From Sphingomonas yabuuchiae (GTDB lineage Bacteria; Pseudomonadota; Alphaproteobacteria; Sphingomonadales; Sphingomonadaceae): a stretch of 64,000 nt of DNA. Made by a program: the position numbers and the translations under genes. Under the pieces are notes generated by a model. It was not told the origin of the DNA. It saw nothing but the letters and a program-made list of their open reading frames with translations, and searched no databases. The DNA lies in assembly GCF_001477495.1 (NCBI RefSeq), contig NZ_LDTF01000007.1, positions 124,001-188,000 of the forward strand. The letters are read 5' to 3'. This document shows, in pieces, positions 1-8,878 of the stretch. The stretch's first letter is position 1. The number at the start of each line of letters is the position of its first letter.

Positions 1-29
1 ACATTTGGTCTTGTCCTGCGTACCGACAC

Positions 30-1427
30 CTACTTACTGTTGTCCTTGGCGTCTTTGGCTGCCCGGCGCGCAGCTGCCCGTTTCTGATCCTCGCGCATCG
101 GCCACCCCTTGCGTAGAGCCTTCACCCGCCGCGCCCGATCCGCCGCCGCCTCGATGTACATGCGGTCCCGGCCGCCTGGCCATGCGGAATCTGCGGACAT
201 CAGTTCGTCGATCCAGTTGTTCCATCGCTGGAGGACCTCGCCGGCTTCGATCTCGAGAGCTGCGCGCTGATAGGTCCGGGTGACCAATTTGCCGTTGCTG
301 TGTAGGAGGATGGCGTCGATGAGCGACGCGGTCGTCAGAAACGGCTTCTCCTGCAGCTTGGAGGCACCTGTCGTACGCAGGTCGTGGATGGTGTAGTGTG
401 CGAAGGAGTGCGCCGTGCCGTCCCGCTCGTTCGCGGCTTCCAGGCGCTGGTGGATGTGTGCATCCAGCAGGTTCTTGACCTGACTGCCCATCTCGGGGGC
501 GGTCTTGCCGCCATCGAGCGTGAAGACGGGCCCGACGCGGAGCTTGGGGTCGGGTTGCTGGCGCAGGATGATGGCCATGACCTGCGTCGGGAGCTCGATG
601 AGGTGGGATACACGGCCTTTCGTCCTCGACGCCCTGAGCGACCACTCTCGCTTGGGGATGTTCAGCTCGCTCCATTCCATCCGGCTGATCTCCTCCTTGC
701 GCTTGAGAGTTCTGACCAGGACCTCGTATATGTCTCCGCGACAGTCACCCAGATCGGCGGCGGCCTCCAGCAGGCGCTGCAGTTCGTCGTCACGCAGGCG
801 CCGATCCCGTTCACCTGCCTTGTTGATGGTGACTTTGGTTGCCACGTTATTGGAAATAACGTCGCGCCGTACCGCGTCGTTCAGGATAGTGTTGAGGTAC
901 ACCAGCCCCATTCGCCTTGCGGAAAGTCCGCGTTCCGCCAGCTTTTCCGCGAAGTCCTCCACGTCGGTGACCGTGAGCCGGTCCATTCTCGTCTCGCCCA
1001 GCAGACCGACGACGTCCCGCATCACGATGGCCCGCTGTCCCTTGTTCAGCGGATTGCCCTGCTTGTCGCGACGTTCCAGGTATTTGACCGCATAGTGGCC
1101 GAGGTTGAGTTCTTCCGCGGCGGCGGCTGCTTTCAGCTTCGCCTTTCGCTCGGCGATGGGGTCGACCCCGCGACGACGCGCGAAAGCCATATCGGCCGCC
1201 ATACTGCGGGCTTGGTCGAGAGTGAGTTCGCCCAAGCGTCCCAACATCAGACTCTGGGTTTTACCTCCCGGCATCGCGTACTGGTAGACGAACGAGATCG
1301 TCCCTGCGCAGGTACGGTATGCGCCGAAGCCCTTGATCTCGAGATCCCAGAGGATCACCTTGGTTTTCGAGGGCGGGGAGGGCGGAAGCGCCCTGAGTGA
1401 GTTGAGCGTGATCTTCGTTCCGTGCAT
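30..1427 (-). CDS. P4-type tyrosine recombinase (genomic island integrase)
   Basis: A 465-residue site-specific recombinase that would cut and rejoin DNA at a tRNA attachment site. The N-terminal about 100 residues resemble the DUF4102 arm-binding domain of P4/CP4-57 integrases. The C-terminal catalytic domain keeps all residues I looked for: Arg243 (in KRKEEISR), His348 and Arg351 (HDLR), His376 (LLHSNG) and the Tyr386 nucleophile (VTRTYQRA). It therefore looks intact and full length. It is transcribed away from the tRNA-Arg fragment at 1769-1814, which lies about 340 bp upstream of its start. This puts it at the right-hand end of an island that continues to the left of the window. Family assignment is firm; the target tRNA is inferred from the adjacent scar. 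Confidence 0.93.
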   Translation of the reverse strand: MHGTKITLNSLRALPPSPPSKTKVILWDLEIKGFGAYRTCAGTISFVYQYAMPGGKTQSLMLGRLGELTLDQARSMAADMAFARRRGVDPIAERKAKLKAAAAAEELNLGHYAVKYLERRDKQGNPLNKGQRAIVMRDVVGLLGETRMDRLTVTDVEDFAEKLAERGLSARRMGLVYLNTILNDAVRRDVISNNVATKVTINKAGERDRRLRDDELQRLLEAAADLGDCRGDIYEVLVRTLKRKEEISRMEWSELNIPKREWSLRASRTKGRVSHLIELPTQVMAIILRQQPDPKLRVGPVFTLDGGKTAPEMGSQVKNLLDAHIHQRLEAANERDGTAHSFAHYTIHDLRTTGASKLQEKPFLTTASLIDAILLHSNGKLVTRTYQRAALEIEAGEVLQRWNNWIDELMSADSAWPGGRDRMYIEAAADRARRVKALRKGWPMREDQKRAAARRAAKDAKDNSK

Positions 1428-1768
1428 CGTGAGTCCCTTGTTTAAGTGGGATCAAGATGCCTCAGGGTAATGCCCCGTTCGAGTTCAACGCGAGACAAGT
1501 TGGGACGATGAGGTCGTTGTTTATTCGAATGCTGAAAAATTTGGGAAGGCTCTTGACTATGCATCGGAGTGACAGAACTCTCACTTGGTTGCTTTAAATT
1601 GAATTCAACTGAGCAATTCCAGAGCAATTAGTCGAACTTGATAAGACGGTATGTGGGTAGACTTGGGCAGCCATGGCTCTTGAGCTAAGTTACTGGCATA
1701 ATAGTCAATCAGACCGCCTGAGACATTCTCAGATAAACTAGCCTCCTCTGCCGATTAGTACGCTGACT
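1428..1768. other. AT-richer non-coding island end
   Basis: About 340 bases without a credible gene between the integrase start and the tRNA fragment. The base composition is visibly more AT-rich than the chromosome to the right, as expected for acquired DNA. It should hold the integrase promoter and the arm-type integrase binding sites, but I cannot point to specific ones. A 61-codon frame here has no family resemblance and no clear ribosome binding site. Confidence 0.5.
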
Positions 1769-1814
1769 ACTACGAATCTGAGGGTCGGACGTTCGAATCG
1801 TTCCGGGCGCGCCA
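1769..1814 (+). repeat. attachment-site scar: 3' part of tRNA-Arg(ACG)
   Basis: The stretch starts in the anticodon loop (CTACGAA, anticodon ACG), continues through the variable loop and T arm (GTTCGAATC) and ends with the acceptor strand CGGGCGC, discriminator G and an encoded CCA. A complete tRNA would need GCGCCCG-type sequence about 30 bases upstream of the anticodon stem, and this is absent. It is thus a displaced 3' half, the direct repeat left when an integrase inserts an element at the 3' end of a tRNA gene. The intact tRNA-Arg should lie at the far left end of the island, outside the window. Confidence 0.82.
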
Positions 1815-1845
1815 TTTCTTCCACATCATCGGCACCCTGGGCTTC

Positions 1846-1867
1846 GGCCCCGACCGCAGCCGGGGCC
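1846..1867 (-). terminator. hairpin after the flavin oxidoreductase gene
   Basis: A 7-bp GC stem (GGCCCCG/CGGGGCC) with an 8-nt loop lies 10 nt beyond the stop codon of the minus-strand oxidoreductase gene. There is no clear T run, so termination is likely but not certain. Confidence 0.45.
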
Positions 1868-1877
1868 TGTCCCGTCG

Positions 1878-2894
1878 TCAGCGCCAGCCCAGCGCAGGCG
1901 CGATGTGGCGCAGGATGTTCTCGATCACATGTGCGTTATAATCGACGCCCAGTTGGTTGGGCACGGTCAGCAGCAGCGTGTCGGCTTCCGCGATCGCTTC
2001 GTCGGCGCGCAGCTGTTCGATCAGCCGGTCGGGCTCGGCGGCATAGGAACGGCCGAAGACCGCGCGCATATTGTCGATGATGCCGACCTGATCCTGGCTG
2101 TCGTCGCGACCGAAATAGGCGCGGTCCTGATCGGTGGTCAGCGCAAAGATCGAACGCGAGACGGAGATGCGTGGGGCGCGGTCATGCCCCGCCGCCGCCC
2201 AGGCATCGCGATAGGCGCGGATCTGCTGGGCCTGCTGGACATGGAAAGGCTCGCCGCTCTCATCGGCCTTCAGCGTCGAGCTTTGCAGATTCATGCCCTG
2301 TTTGGCGGCCCAGATCGCCGTGGCGTTGGAGGCGGATCCCCACCAGATCCGGTCGTGCAGGCCGGCCGAATGCGGCTCCAGCCGAAGCAGGCCCGGCGGG
2401 TTGGGGAACATGGGGCGGGGATTGGGCTTGGCGAAGCCTTGTCCTTTTAGAAGGTGCAGGAACACTTCGGCATGGCGGCGGCCCATATCGGCGTCCGTCT
2501 CGCCCTGCGCGGGGCCATAGCCGAAATGCCGCCAGCCATCGATGACCTGTTCCGGCGAACCGCGGCTGATGCCGAGCTGCAGTCGCCCGCCGCTGATCAG
2601 GTCGGCGGAGCCCGCATCCTCGACCATGTAGAACGGGTTTTCGTAGCGCATGTCGATCACGCCCGTCCCGATCTCGATCGTCTTCGTCCGTGCGCCTACA
2701 GCGGCCAGCAGCGGGAAGGGCGAGGCGAGCTGCTGCGCGAAGTGGTGGACCCGGTAATAGGCCCCGTCCGCGCCCAGCTCTTCGGCGGCGACGGCGAGGT
2801 CGATCGACTGGAGCAGCACATCCTGCGCCGAGCGCGTGGCGGACTGGGGCGAGGGCGACCAATGGCCGAACGAGAGAAAGCCGATCTTTTTCAT
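1878..2894 (-). CDS. LLM-class flavin-dependent oxidoreductase
   Basis: A 338-residue luciferase-like monooxygenase, a (beta/alpha)8 enzyme family that uses reduced FMN and oxygen. The start MKKIGFLSFGHWSP fits the first beta strand of the family, so I chose the ATG at 2894 over an in-frame upstream one at 2963 that would add 23 unrelated residues. Other supporting segments are the GTGVIDMRYENPFYMVEDAG strand-helix and the LQLGISRGSPEQVIDGW loop. The substrate cannot be read from the sequence. It is the first chromosomal gene to the right of the island scar. Confidence 0.85.
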   Translation of the reverse strand: MKKIGFLSFGHWSPSPQSATRSAQDVLLQSIDLAVAAEELGADGAYYRVHHFAQQLASPFPLLAAVGARTKTIEIGTGVIDMRYENPFYMVEDAGSADLISGGRLQLGISRGSPEQVIDGWRHFGYGPAQGETDADMGRRHAEVFLHLLKGQGFAKPNPRPMFPNPPGLLRLEPHSAGLHDRIWWGSASNATAIWAAKQGMNLQSSTLKADESGEPFHVQQAQQIRAYRDAWAAAGHDRAPRISVSRSIFALTTDQDRAYFGRDDSQDQVGIIDNMRAVFGRSYAAEPDRLIEQLRADEAIAEADTLLLTVPNQLGVDYNAHVIENILRHIAPALGWR

Positions 2895-2966
2895 AGGCCC
2901 AAGATAGGACGAATGTACGATCGGTCCACCGACGTGGTGGAAACGATCGCTTTCCGAAATCACCGA

Positions 2967-3665
2967 TCAGCGCGCGCGCCAGTGGCTCGCAATCGCCTTC
3001 TTCTCGCCCGCCGCATCCAGCGGCATGTCGGCCATCATATTCTGTGCCGCCGCCATCAGCTCGGCGTCCGACGATCCCGCCTGGACATAGCCTGTCCTTG
3101 CGCCGGGCGTGCTGCCCGGCATGGTCCGGCGCAAGGCCCAGCCCTTCGGATCGCGACAGGCGATGCCGTCCGCCTCGGCCGACTGGAACACGCGGCAAAA
3201 GCCATTGTCCTGCGCGCGGAAGCTGACCGCGATGCGCACCGGCCCTCCGGTGCCGCTCGCCTGATCGTCGAGTGCCTCGGCGAGCGAACCGGCGGCGTAA
3301 AGGCCATGGTCGGTCGCCGCGACTGGCCCCTCCTGCTGAACGCCGCGACCGACCAGAACGCCGACGACGAGGCATGCCGCCATCGCCGCCGCCGAACGCC
3401 AGGCGGCCGAGACGCGGGAGGGGCGGGGCTGGCGCCGGGGCATCCGCACGACATTGCTGGTCAACATCGCCGCCAGCCTGTCGGGCACCGGATCATCCAT
3501 GATCGGGGCATAGGCCGCGCCCAGTTTCGCCCTCAGGCGGCGATGGCGCGCGACCTCTTCGGCCAGAGCGGGATCGGCGGCGACGGCGCGTTCCACCCGC
3601 TTGGCCGTCAGTGGATCGAGCGCGTCGTCGGCATAGGCCATCAGCAATTCGGGTTCGATCGTCAT
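2967..3665 (-). CDS. anti-sigma factor, membrane anchored
   Basis: A 232-residue protein with a short cytoplasmic N-terminal helical domain (ELLMAYADDALDPLTAKRVE), a single membrane segment at about residues 91-107 and a periplasmic C-terminal domain. The N-terminal domain has no HxxxCxxC motif, so it is not a zinc-type anti-sigma factor. Its start overlaps the end of the sigma gene by 4 nt, so the two are co-transcribed and probably translationally coupled. It should hold the ECF factor inactive at the inner membrane until a periplasmic signal arrives. The signal is unknown. Confidence 0.82.
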   Translation of the reverse strand: MTIEPELLMAYADDALDPLTAKRVERAVAADPALAEEVARHRRLRAKLGAAYAPIMDDPVPDRLAAMLTSNVVRMPRRQPRPSRVSAAWRSAAAMAACLVVGVLVGRGVQQEGPVAATDHGLYAAGSLAEALDDQASGTGGPVRIAVSFRAQDNGFCRVFQSAEADGIACRDPKGWALRRTMPGSTPGARTGYVQAGSSDAELMAAAQNMMADMPLDAAGEKKAIASHWRAR

Positions 3666-4189
3666 GCCGCTTCTCCCAGCCGCGCCATCAGCGCCTGCCT
3701 GCCCCGTACCAGCCGCGAGGTCAGGGTGCCCATCGGAATGTCCAGTATCTCGGCCGCTTCCTTATAGGCCATTCCTTCGACCAGGACGAGCGCCACCGCC
3801 TCGCGCTGTTCGTCGGGCAGGGTGCGCATCGCGGCATCCACTTCGTTCAGCGCGACCCGCGCCTCGGCATTGCCTTCCCCGCCGACGCCCAAGCCCGCCT
3901 CTTCTGCGACGAAGGTCTCTGCCGCGCGCGACCGGGCGCGGGCGGTGTCGATCCAGGCATTGCGCATGATCCGGTACATCCAGCTATCCAATCGTGTCCC
4001 CGCCTGCCACGAGCCGCGCGCCATCAGCGCCTTTTCGATCGTGACCTGGCACAGATCGTCCGCATCCGCCCCGTCATGGGTGAGCGATCGCGCGAACCGC
4101 CGCAGTCGCGGGAGCAGCGCCAACAACTCGGTCTCGAAAGCGGCCAATCCTGTTTTCCTTGTTGCAGGGATGAAACGGATGCGGTTCAT
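3662..4189 (-). CDS. ECF-type RNA polymerase sigma factor
   Basis: A 175-residue sigma-70 family protein. Region 2 spans about residues 20-85 (ADDLCQVTIEKAL and SWMYRIMRNAWIDTARAR, the -10 recognition helix). Region 4 spans about 115-170 (LPDEQREAVALVLVEGMAYKE, then EILDIPMGTLTSRLVRGR as the -35 helix-turn-helix). It is the first gene of a sigma/anti-sigma operon and is divergent, at 45 bp, from a secreted protease gene. Coupling and divergence suggest that it controls its own operon and possibly the protease; no promoter motif pair was strong enough to annotate. Confidence 0.9.
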   Translation of the reverse strand: MNRIRFIPATRKTGLAAFETELLALLPRLRRFARSLTHDGADADDLCQVTIEKALMARGSWQAGTRLDSWMYRIMRNAWIDTARARSRAAETFVAEEAGLGVGGEGNAEARVALNEVDAAMRTLPDEQREAVALVLVEGMAYKEAAEILDIPMGTLTSRLVRGRQALMARLGEAA

Positions 4190-4234
4190 CGTTTAATCCA
4201 TGTCAGCATGAATTTTGACAATGAGTGAACGGCG

Positions 4235-5515
4235 ATGAAGCGGACGACCCGCTATCTGGCAGTATCGATGGCGGCGGCGGGCCTGGCGCTGGGCGTGACG
4301 GCGGGGCGGGCGCAGCTGGTGCCGTCGCTGCCGGGGATGCCGATGCTTCCCGATGGCCTGCCCTCGGTCGGGCGGGGAATTGCGTCGCTGGGCGATCCGG
4401 TGATCGACCGGGTGGATGCCGCCTCGCGCGCGACCGTGCGGCAACTGGAGCAGGTCCGCCGCGCGACCTTCGCGCAACTGGTCCGCGATCATCCCGACGC
4501 CATCGCGCTGGACCCCATGGCATTTCCGGCGCGCGCGGGCGAGGTGGTGGTCGATGCCCCCAGCGATGCGCTGCTGGCGGCGGTCGGACGATTGGGCTTC
4601 ACGGTGATCGAGCGCGACGATGTGCTGGGCGTCGGCTTCGTCCGGCTGCGCGTGCCGCCGGGCCAGTCGCTGAAGGCGGCGCTGGGCGTGCTCCAGAAGC
4701 TGGGTGGCGAAGTCAGCGCCGATCAACTTCACCTGCCGAGCGGAGCCGGGGCACCGGCCACCCTGGCGGCGGCGGAAGGCGGCACGGGGCGCGGCACCAT
4801 GGTCGGCGTCATCGATGGCGGTGCCGAAGGAGCCGTACTGACCCAGGGTTTCGCCACGGGCGCTCCCCGCGCCAACGACCACGGCACGGCGGTCGCCTCG
4901 CTGATTGCGGGGAGCAACGGCATTCGGGGATCGCTGCCGGGCGCGCGGATCGCCTCGGCCGATGTCTATGGCAGCGATCCGGCGGGCGGCAACGCGACCG
5001 CCATCGCCAAGGCGCTGGGCTGGCTGGTCGAACGGCGCGTGTCGGTGGCGACGATCAGCCTGGTCGGCCCCGCCAATCCGCTGCTCGCACGCGTCGTCGC
5101 GGCGGCGCAGAAGCGGGGCCTGATCATCGTGGCGGCGGTCGGCAATAACGGCCCGGCCGCGCCGCCCGCCTATCCGGCCTCCTATCCGGGCGTCATTGCC
5201 GTGACCGGCGTCGACGGGCGGGGACGCCCGCTGATCGAGGCGGGACGGGCGGACCATCTCGATTATGCCGCACCGGGCGCGGACATGCTGGCCGCCGGAG
5301 TCGGTGGTCGCCGCTTCAAGGTGCGGGGCACATCCTTTGCCGCGCCGCTGGTCGCGGGCCGTGTGGCCGCCGCCTATCCATCGCTGGACCCTGGCCGAAT
5401 CCGCGCCGCCCTGGCCGATGTCGATGCCGAAGCCCAGAAAAATGGCCGGATGAGCGAAAGAAAATTCCTAGGTCGTGGAATGGTTTGTGCCGATTGCCGA
5501 ACGCCTGTGCAGTAA
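4235..5515 (+). CDS. secreted S8 family (subtilisin-like) serine protease
   Basis: A 426-residue exported peptidase. Residues 1-27 form a signal peptide ending AGRA-QL. About 150 residues of helical pro-region follow. The catalytic triad is visible as Asp194 (VGVIDGG), His216 (NDHGTAVAS) and Ser367 (GTSFAAP), with Asn304 (GNNGP) as oxyanion residue. The gene is divergent from an ECF sigma/anti-sigma pair. A protease beside a membrane anti-sigma factor could act in the same envelope response, but this is inference. The last 20 residues contain two cysteines (CADC) and lie outside the protease fold. Confidence 0.9.
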   Translation: MKRTTRYLAVSMAAAGLALGVTAGRAQLVPSLPGMPMLPDGLPSVGRGIASLGDPVIDRVDAASRATVRQLEQVRRATFAQLVRDHPDAIALDPMAFPARAGEVVVDAPSDALLAAVGRLGFTVIERDDVLGVGFVRLRVPPGQSLKAALGVLQKLGGEVSADQLHLPSGAGAPATLAAAEGGTGRGTMVGVIDGGAEGAVLTQGFATGAPRANDHGTAVASLIAGSNGIRGSLPGARIASADVYGSDPAGGNATAIAKALGWLVERRVSVATISLVGPANPLLARVVAAAQKRGLIIVAAVGNNGPAAPPAYPASYPGVIAVTGVDGRGRPLIEAGRADHLDYAAPGADMLAAGVGGRRFKVRGTSFAAPLVAGRVAAAYPSLDPGRIRAALADVDAEAQKNGRMSERKFLGRGMVCADCRTPVQ

Positions 5516-5582
5516 AAGACGCATCTTTTCGGGATTAAATCGGAAGCGCCTCTCGTTGTCTCCGCAGAAGTTAAGGAGAACG

Positions 5583-6452
5583 ATGATGAAGACCCTTCTT
5601 TCCGGTACCGCGATGCTTGCTGCGGCACTTGTCGCGATGCCCGCTTCGGCACAGCTGCTTGGTGGCGGCGGTGGCCTGGTCGGTGGTGGAGCCTTGGGCG
5701 GTCAGCTGGGTGGTGTCACCGGCGGCCTGACCGGCGGGGCGAACGGGACGCTGAGCGGGGTTGGCCAGACCGGCCGCGCCGCAACCGACACGGCGGCCCG
5801 GACGCGCGGTTCGGTGCGTGGCGATCGCAATGTCGATCTGCGCCGAGGCCGGGTGACGGCTTCGGGTGAAGCTGGCGGCGGTTCGACGCTGGACAGCGCA
5901 ACGCGGGTCGGCAACCGCTCGGGCAGCGCAAACGGCGCGGCCTCGGGCACGGTCGGCGGCGGCGTGGATGCCCAGCTGGTCGGGACCGATGCGGTGCGCG
6001 ATGTCGCGGGGCGCGGTGTGAATACGGTCGGCAACGTCGCCGGACGGGTTCGCGAAACCGCCGGGGCGGTCGGCGACCGGGCGCGGGGCGCCGCCAGCAA
6101 CCTGACCGAGCGTGCGGCCAATGCGAGCGGCAATGTCGCGGGTTCCGCATCGGGCAGCGCAGCGGCGACGGGCGGCAACGGCTCGCTGGCGGGCAATCTG
6201 GCGCTGGCCGGTAGCGGCGCGGCGCAGGGCGGGGCCTTCCCGGTCAATACCGGCATGGTCGTCCGCGATGCGCAGGGCCGCGCGATCGGTGCGGTTCAGT
6301 CGGTCCGCACCAATGCCCGCGGCGCGGTGGAGCGGGTGCTGGTGAAGGTGGGTGACAAGGTCGCCAACCTGCCTGCCGCGAACTTCTCCGGCTCGGGCAA
6401 TGTCCTGGTCTCGGCCATGGGCCAGGGCGATGTGAGCGGCGCCGCGAAGTAA
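5583..6452 (+). CDS. secreted glycine-rich protein
   Basis: A 289-residue protein starting at an ATG 6 nt after AAGGAG. Residues 1-24 are a signal peptide ending PASA-QLLGGG. The middle is low-complexity, rich in Gly, Ala, Asn, Ser and Thr (for example LTGGANGTLSGVGQTGRAAT). The last about 60 residues (TGMVVRDAQGRAIGAVQSVR, then VLVKVGDKVANLP) resemble a PRC-barrel-like small beta domain. It follows the S8 protease by 67 nt on the same strand and may be co-transcribed. Function is unknown; a structural or envelope role is a guess. Confidence 0.75.
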   Translation: MMKTLLSGTAMLAAALVAMPASAQLLGGGGGLVGGGALGGQLGGVTGGLTGGANGTLSGVGQTGRAATDTAARTRGSVRGDRNVDLRRGRVTASGEAGGGSTLDSATRVGNRSGSANGAASGTVGGGVDAQLVGTDAVRDVAGRGVNTVGNVAGRVRETAGAVGDRARGAASNLTERAANASGNVAGSASGSAAATGGNGSLAGNLALAGSGAAQGGAFPVNTGMVVRDAQGRAIGAVQSVRTNARGAVERVLVKVGDKVANLPAANFSGSGNVLVSAMGQGDVSGAAK

Positions 6453-6463
6453 CCGGACGGAGC

Positions 6464-6495
6464 GATGCGCCCGACCTGTCATGGTCGGGCGCATC
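6464..6495. terminator. strong bidirectional terminator
   Basis: A perfect 13-bp stem (GATGCGCCCGACC/GGTCGGGCGCATC) with a 6-nt loop sits between two convergent genes, the glycine-rich protein gene and the GH43 gene, and can serve both strands. Confidence 0.85.
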
Positions 6496-6502
6496 TTCGT
6501 GT

Positions 6503-7618
6503 TCAACGCGCGGCGAAATATCGCTCCAGCCGGGTGGCCTCGGCCGGACTGATCGCGACGACCGCGCCATGTTTGGGGCGAGTGAAGTTGGTCGCCTTCA
6601 TCGGTGATCCAGGCTCGTTGAAGCGACCGATATTCCGGTAGGTCACGAAGTCCGTGGTTTCAGAAAAACCCATATTGTTGGGGTTGATACCGAACACATC
6701 GTACATCAGGACATAGGTATTGGTGCCGTTGCGCCGCCACAGGGTCGGTGCCTCCGTCCCGACGGTTTCGGGATCGACCTTGCGCAGGTCCTTCGTCCAG
6801 CCGCTATTGATCCGCGACGACTCCGAATGGCGGATATTGCCCGGTGCCTGATGCGCGACATAGAACATGTGGTATTTGCCGCCGACCTTGGTGATGTCGG
6901 CGTCGATCACATTCACCTTGGGATCGGGATAGTCGAACAGCTTTTTCGGCTCTTCGGTCAGGGTGCTGAAGTCGTTGTCGGCATAGGAATAGACCAGATA
7001 GTTCGGCCCGTTGCCGTCGCGGGTGGTGAAATAGACCATCAGCCGTTTGCGCTGCGGATCGTAGATCGTCTCCGGCGCCCACATATTCCCGGCATCCCGA
7101 TAGCGCGGGAACAGGGCCGATGGCGTGACCCGCGACCGTGACCAGTGGATCAGGTCGTAGGACTTCATGAAGATCATGTTGCGGTTGTTGCCCCAGCTAT
7201 ATTGCTCCTCGGGCCGCTCCCACTGGGTGTCGCGCAACCCTTCGCGCTTGGCGAAGATGTGAAGGTCGGTCATCGACATATAGAAGCCGCCATCGGGGCC
7301 GCGCATGATGTGGGGGTCGCGAATGCCTTTTTGCTCGGCAGCTTCCCGTCCGTCCATCACCGGCTTTCCGCCATTGACGTCGGTGAAGCTGTAGCCGTCG
7401 CGCGATGTCGCGAAATGGAGCGAATGATCCTCGTCGGTGAAGAACGTCATCAGATAGGCGGTCCGCGCATCGCGCGGGGCGGGTGGCTTGGGCAGGCTGT
7501 CCTTCGCCACGATCTCCAGGTGGCGCGGGGACGTGGCCGGCGCCTGCCCAGTGCCATGAAACGCCGTGGTCGCCAAAAGGGCGCCGATGGCGGCGCAACT
7601 GCGGATGAATGTCTTCAT
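6503..7618 (-). CDS. GH43-type glycoside hydrolase, secreted
   Basis: A 371-residue five-bladed beta-propeller hydrolase of the GH43 type, which acts on arabinose- or xylose-containing side chains. The three expected acidic residues appear as Asp in GIRDPHIM, Asp in VIDADITKV and Glu in GTEAPTLW. An N-terminal signal peptide ends near AFHGTGQA. It sits alone, 15 kb from the main xylan locus, with no xyl-type operator upstream. The ribosome binding site AAGGGAGAGG is partly covered by a 5-bp CTCCC/GGGAG hairpin at 7625-7642. Exact substrate is not predictable. Confidence 0.83.
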   Translation of the reverse strand: MKTFIRSCAAIGALLATTAFHGTGQAPATSPRHLEIVAKDSLPKPPAPRDARTAYLMTFFTDEDHSLHFATSRDGYSFTDVNGGKPVMDGREAAEQKGIRDPHIMRGPDGGFYMSMTDLHIFAKREGLRDTQWERPEEQYSWGNNRNMIFMKSYDLIHWSRSRVTPSALFPRYRDAGNMWAPETIYDPQRKRLMVYFTTRDGNGPNYLVYSYADNDFSTLTEEPKKLFDYPDPKVNVIDADITKVGGKYHMFYVAHQAPGNIRHSESSRINSGWTKDLRKVDPETVGTEAPTLWRRNGTNTYVLMYDVFGINPNNMGFSETTDFVTYRNIGRFNEPGSPMKATNFTRPKHGAVVAISPAEATRLERYFAAR

Positions 7619-7737
7619 GAACCTCTCCCTTTTTTGAGGGAGGCTAATTCAACTGTCGGACAAATACCAGCTCTTGCCTGCGATAAAATATGTCGGAACG
7701 GGCGGTGCAGCGGCGGCCGCCCGTCCTCATACTGCTA

Positions 7738-8814
7738 TCAGTGCGCTATGCCCTGGGCTGCGGGTAGCTCGGCAATGTCGGAGGATTCGGCCCAGAGATT
7801 GATGCCCCCATCCTGCGCCGCCTTGTCGATCGCCGCCAGTTCGTCGGCTGTGAAATCAAGCCGCGCCACCGCATCGAGCGAGTCGTCCAGCTGCTCGACC
7901 GTCCGCGCGCCGATCAGTGCGGAGGTGACGCGCGGATCTCGCAACACCCAGGCGATCGCCATCTGTGCCAGCGTCTGCCCGCGCGTTCGGGCAATGTCGT
8001 TCAGCTGCCGGATAACGGCCAGATTTTGCTCGGTCAGCAGCGACTGCGACAGCGAACCACCCCGGCTGGCGCGCGCATCCTGCGGAACGCCGTTCAGATA
8101 TTTGCCCGTGAGCATGCCCTGCGCGAGCGGCGAGAAGGCGATGCAGCCCGTGCCCAGCTCTTCCAATGCGGCCAAAAGCTCAGGTTCGATCCAGCGGTTC
8201 AGGATCGAATAGCTCGGCTGGTGGATGAAGAGCGGGACCTTCTCCTCCGCTAAAATCGCCGCCGCGCGCCGGGTCAGTCCCGCATCGTAGGAAGAAATGC
8301 CGACATAGAGGGCCTTGCCCTGGCGATGAAGCTGGACCAGCGCGCCCATCGTTTCTTCCAGCGGTGTCGTGGGGTCGACACGGTGCGAATAGAAGATGTC
8401 GACATAATCGACGCCCATCCGCTTCAGGCTCTGGTCGCAACTGGCGATCAGATACTTCTTGGACGAACCGATATCGCCATAGGGCCCCGGCCACATGTCC
8501 CATCCCGCCTTGGTCGACAGGATCATTTCGTCGCGGTGGCGCGCGAAATCGCTCGCCATCACCCGCCCGAAATTCTCTTCCGCCGAACCGAAGGGCGGGC
8601 CGTAATTGTTCGCAAGGTCGAAATGGGTGACGCCCCGGTCGAAGGCACGGCGCAGGATCGCGCGACCCGTCTCGAAAACATCCGTCCCGCCGAAATTCTG
8701 CCACAGCCCCAGGCTGATCGCGGGCAGCTTCAGCCCGCTGCGTCCGGTCCGGCGATAAGGCATCCGGCCGTCATAGCGCGCAGGGTCGGCCGTATAGGGT
8801 TCGGGGAAAGCCAT
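7738..8814 (-). CDS. aldo/keto reductase of the YghZ/MgrA type
   Basis: A 358-residue NADPH-dependent reductase with the AKR barrel. Visible features are the N-terminal strand YRRTGRSGLKLPAISLGLWQ, the catalytic Asp/Tyr region HFDLANNYGPPFGSAEENFG, Lys in ILSTKAGWDMWPGPYG and the C-terminal NADPH-binding stretch SALIGARTVEQLDDSL. The WPGPYGD and GSSKKYL segments are typical of the L-glyceraldehyde-3-phosphate reductase group, which also reduces methylglyoxal. AGAGGA lies 8 nt before the ATG. No operon partner is evident. Confidence 0.88.
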   Translation of the reverse strand: MAFPEPYTADPARYDGRMPYRRTGRSGLKLPAISLGLWQNFGGTDVFETGRAILRRAFDRGVTHFDLANNYGPPFGSAEENFGRVMASDFARHRDEMILSTKAGWDMWPGPYGDIGSSKKYLIASCDQSLKRMGVDYVDIFYSHRVDPTTPLEETMGALVQLHRQGKALYVGISSYDAGLTRRAAAILAEEKVPLFIHQPSYSILNRWIEPELLAALEELGTGCIAFSPLAQGMLTGKYLNGVPQDARASRGGSLSQSLLTEQNLAVIRQLNDIARTRGQTLAQMAIAWVLRDPRVTSALIGARTVEQLDDSLDAVARLDFTADELAAIDKAAQDGGINLWAESSDIAELPAAQGIAH

Positions 8815-8878
8815 GGCGAAAATCCTCTCTGTTCGGGGCGGCTCTACGCCGCGCGGGCGTCGCCGCCAATGGCATGGG

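Noticed and set aside
1442..1627. 61-codon minus-strand ORF next to the integrase
   Set aside because: No good ribosome binding site, no family resemblance, and it occupies the expected attachment/regulatory region.
1738..1814. Complete tRNA-Arg gene
   Set aside because: Only the 3' half from the anticodon loop onward is present; the upstream 30 bases cannot form the acceptor, D arm or anticodon 5' strand.
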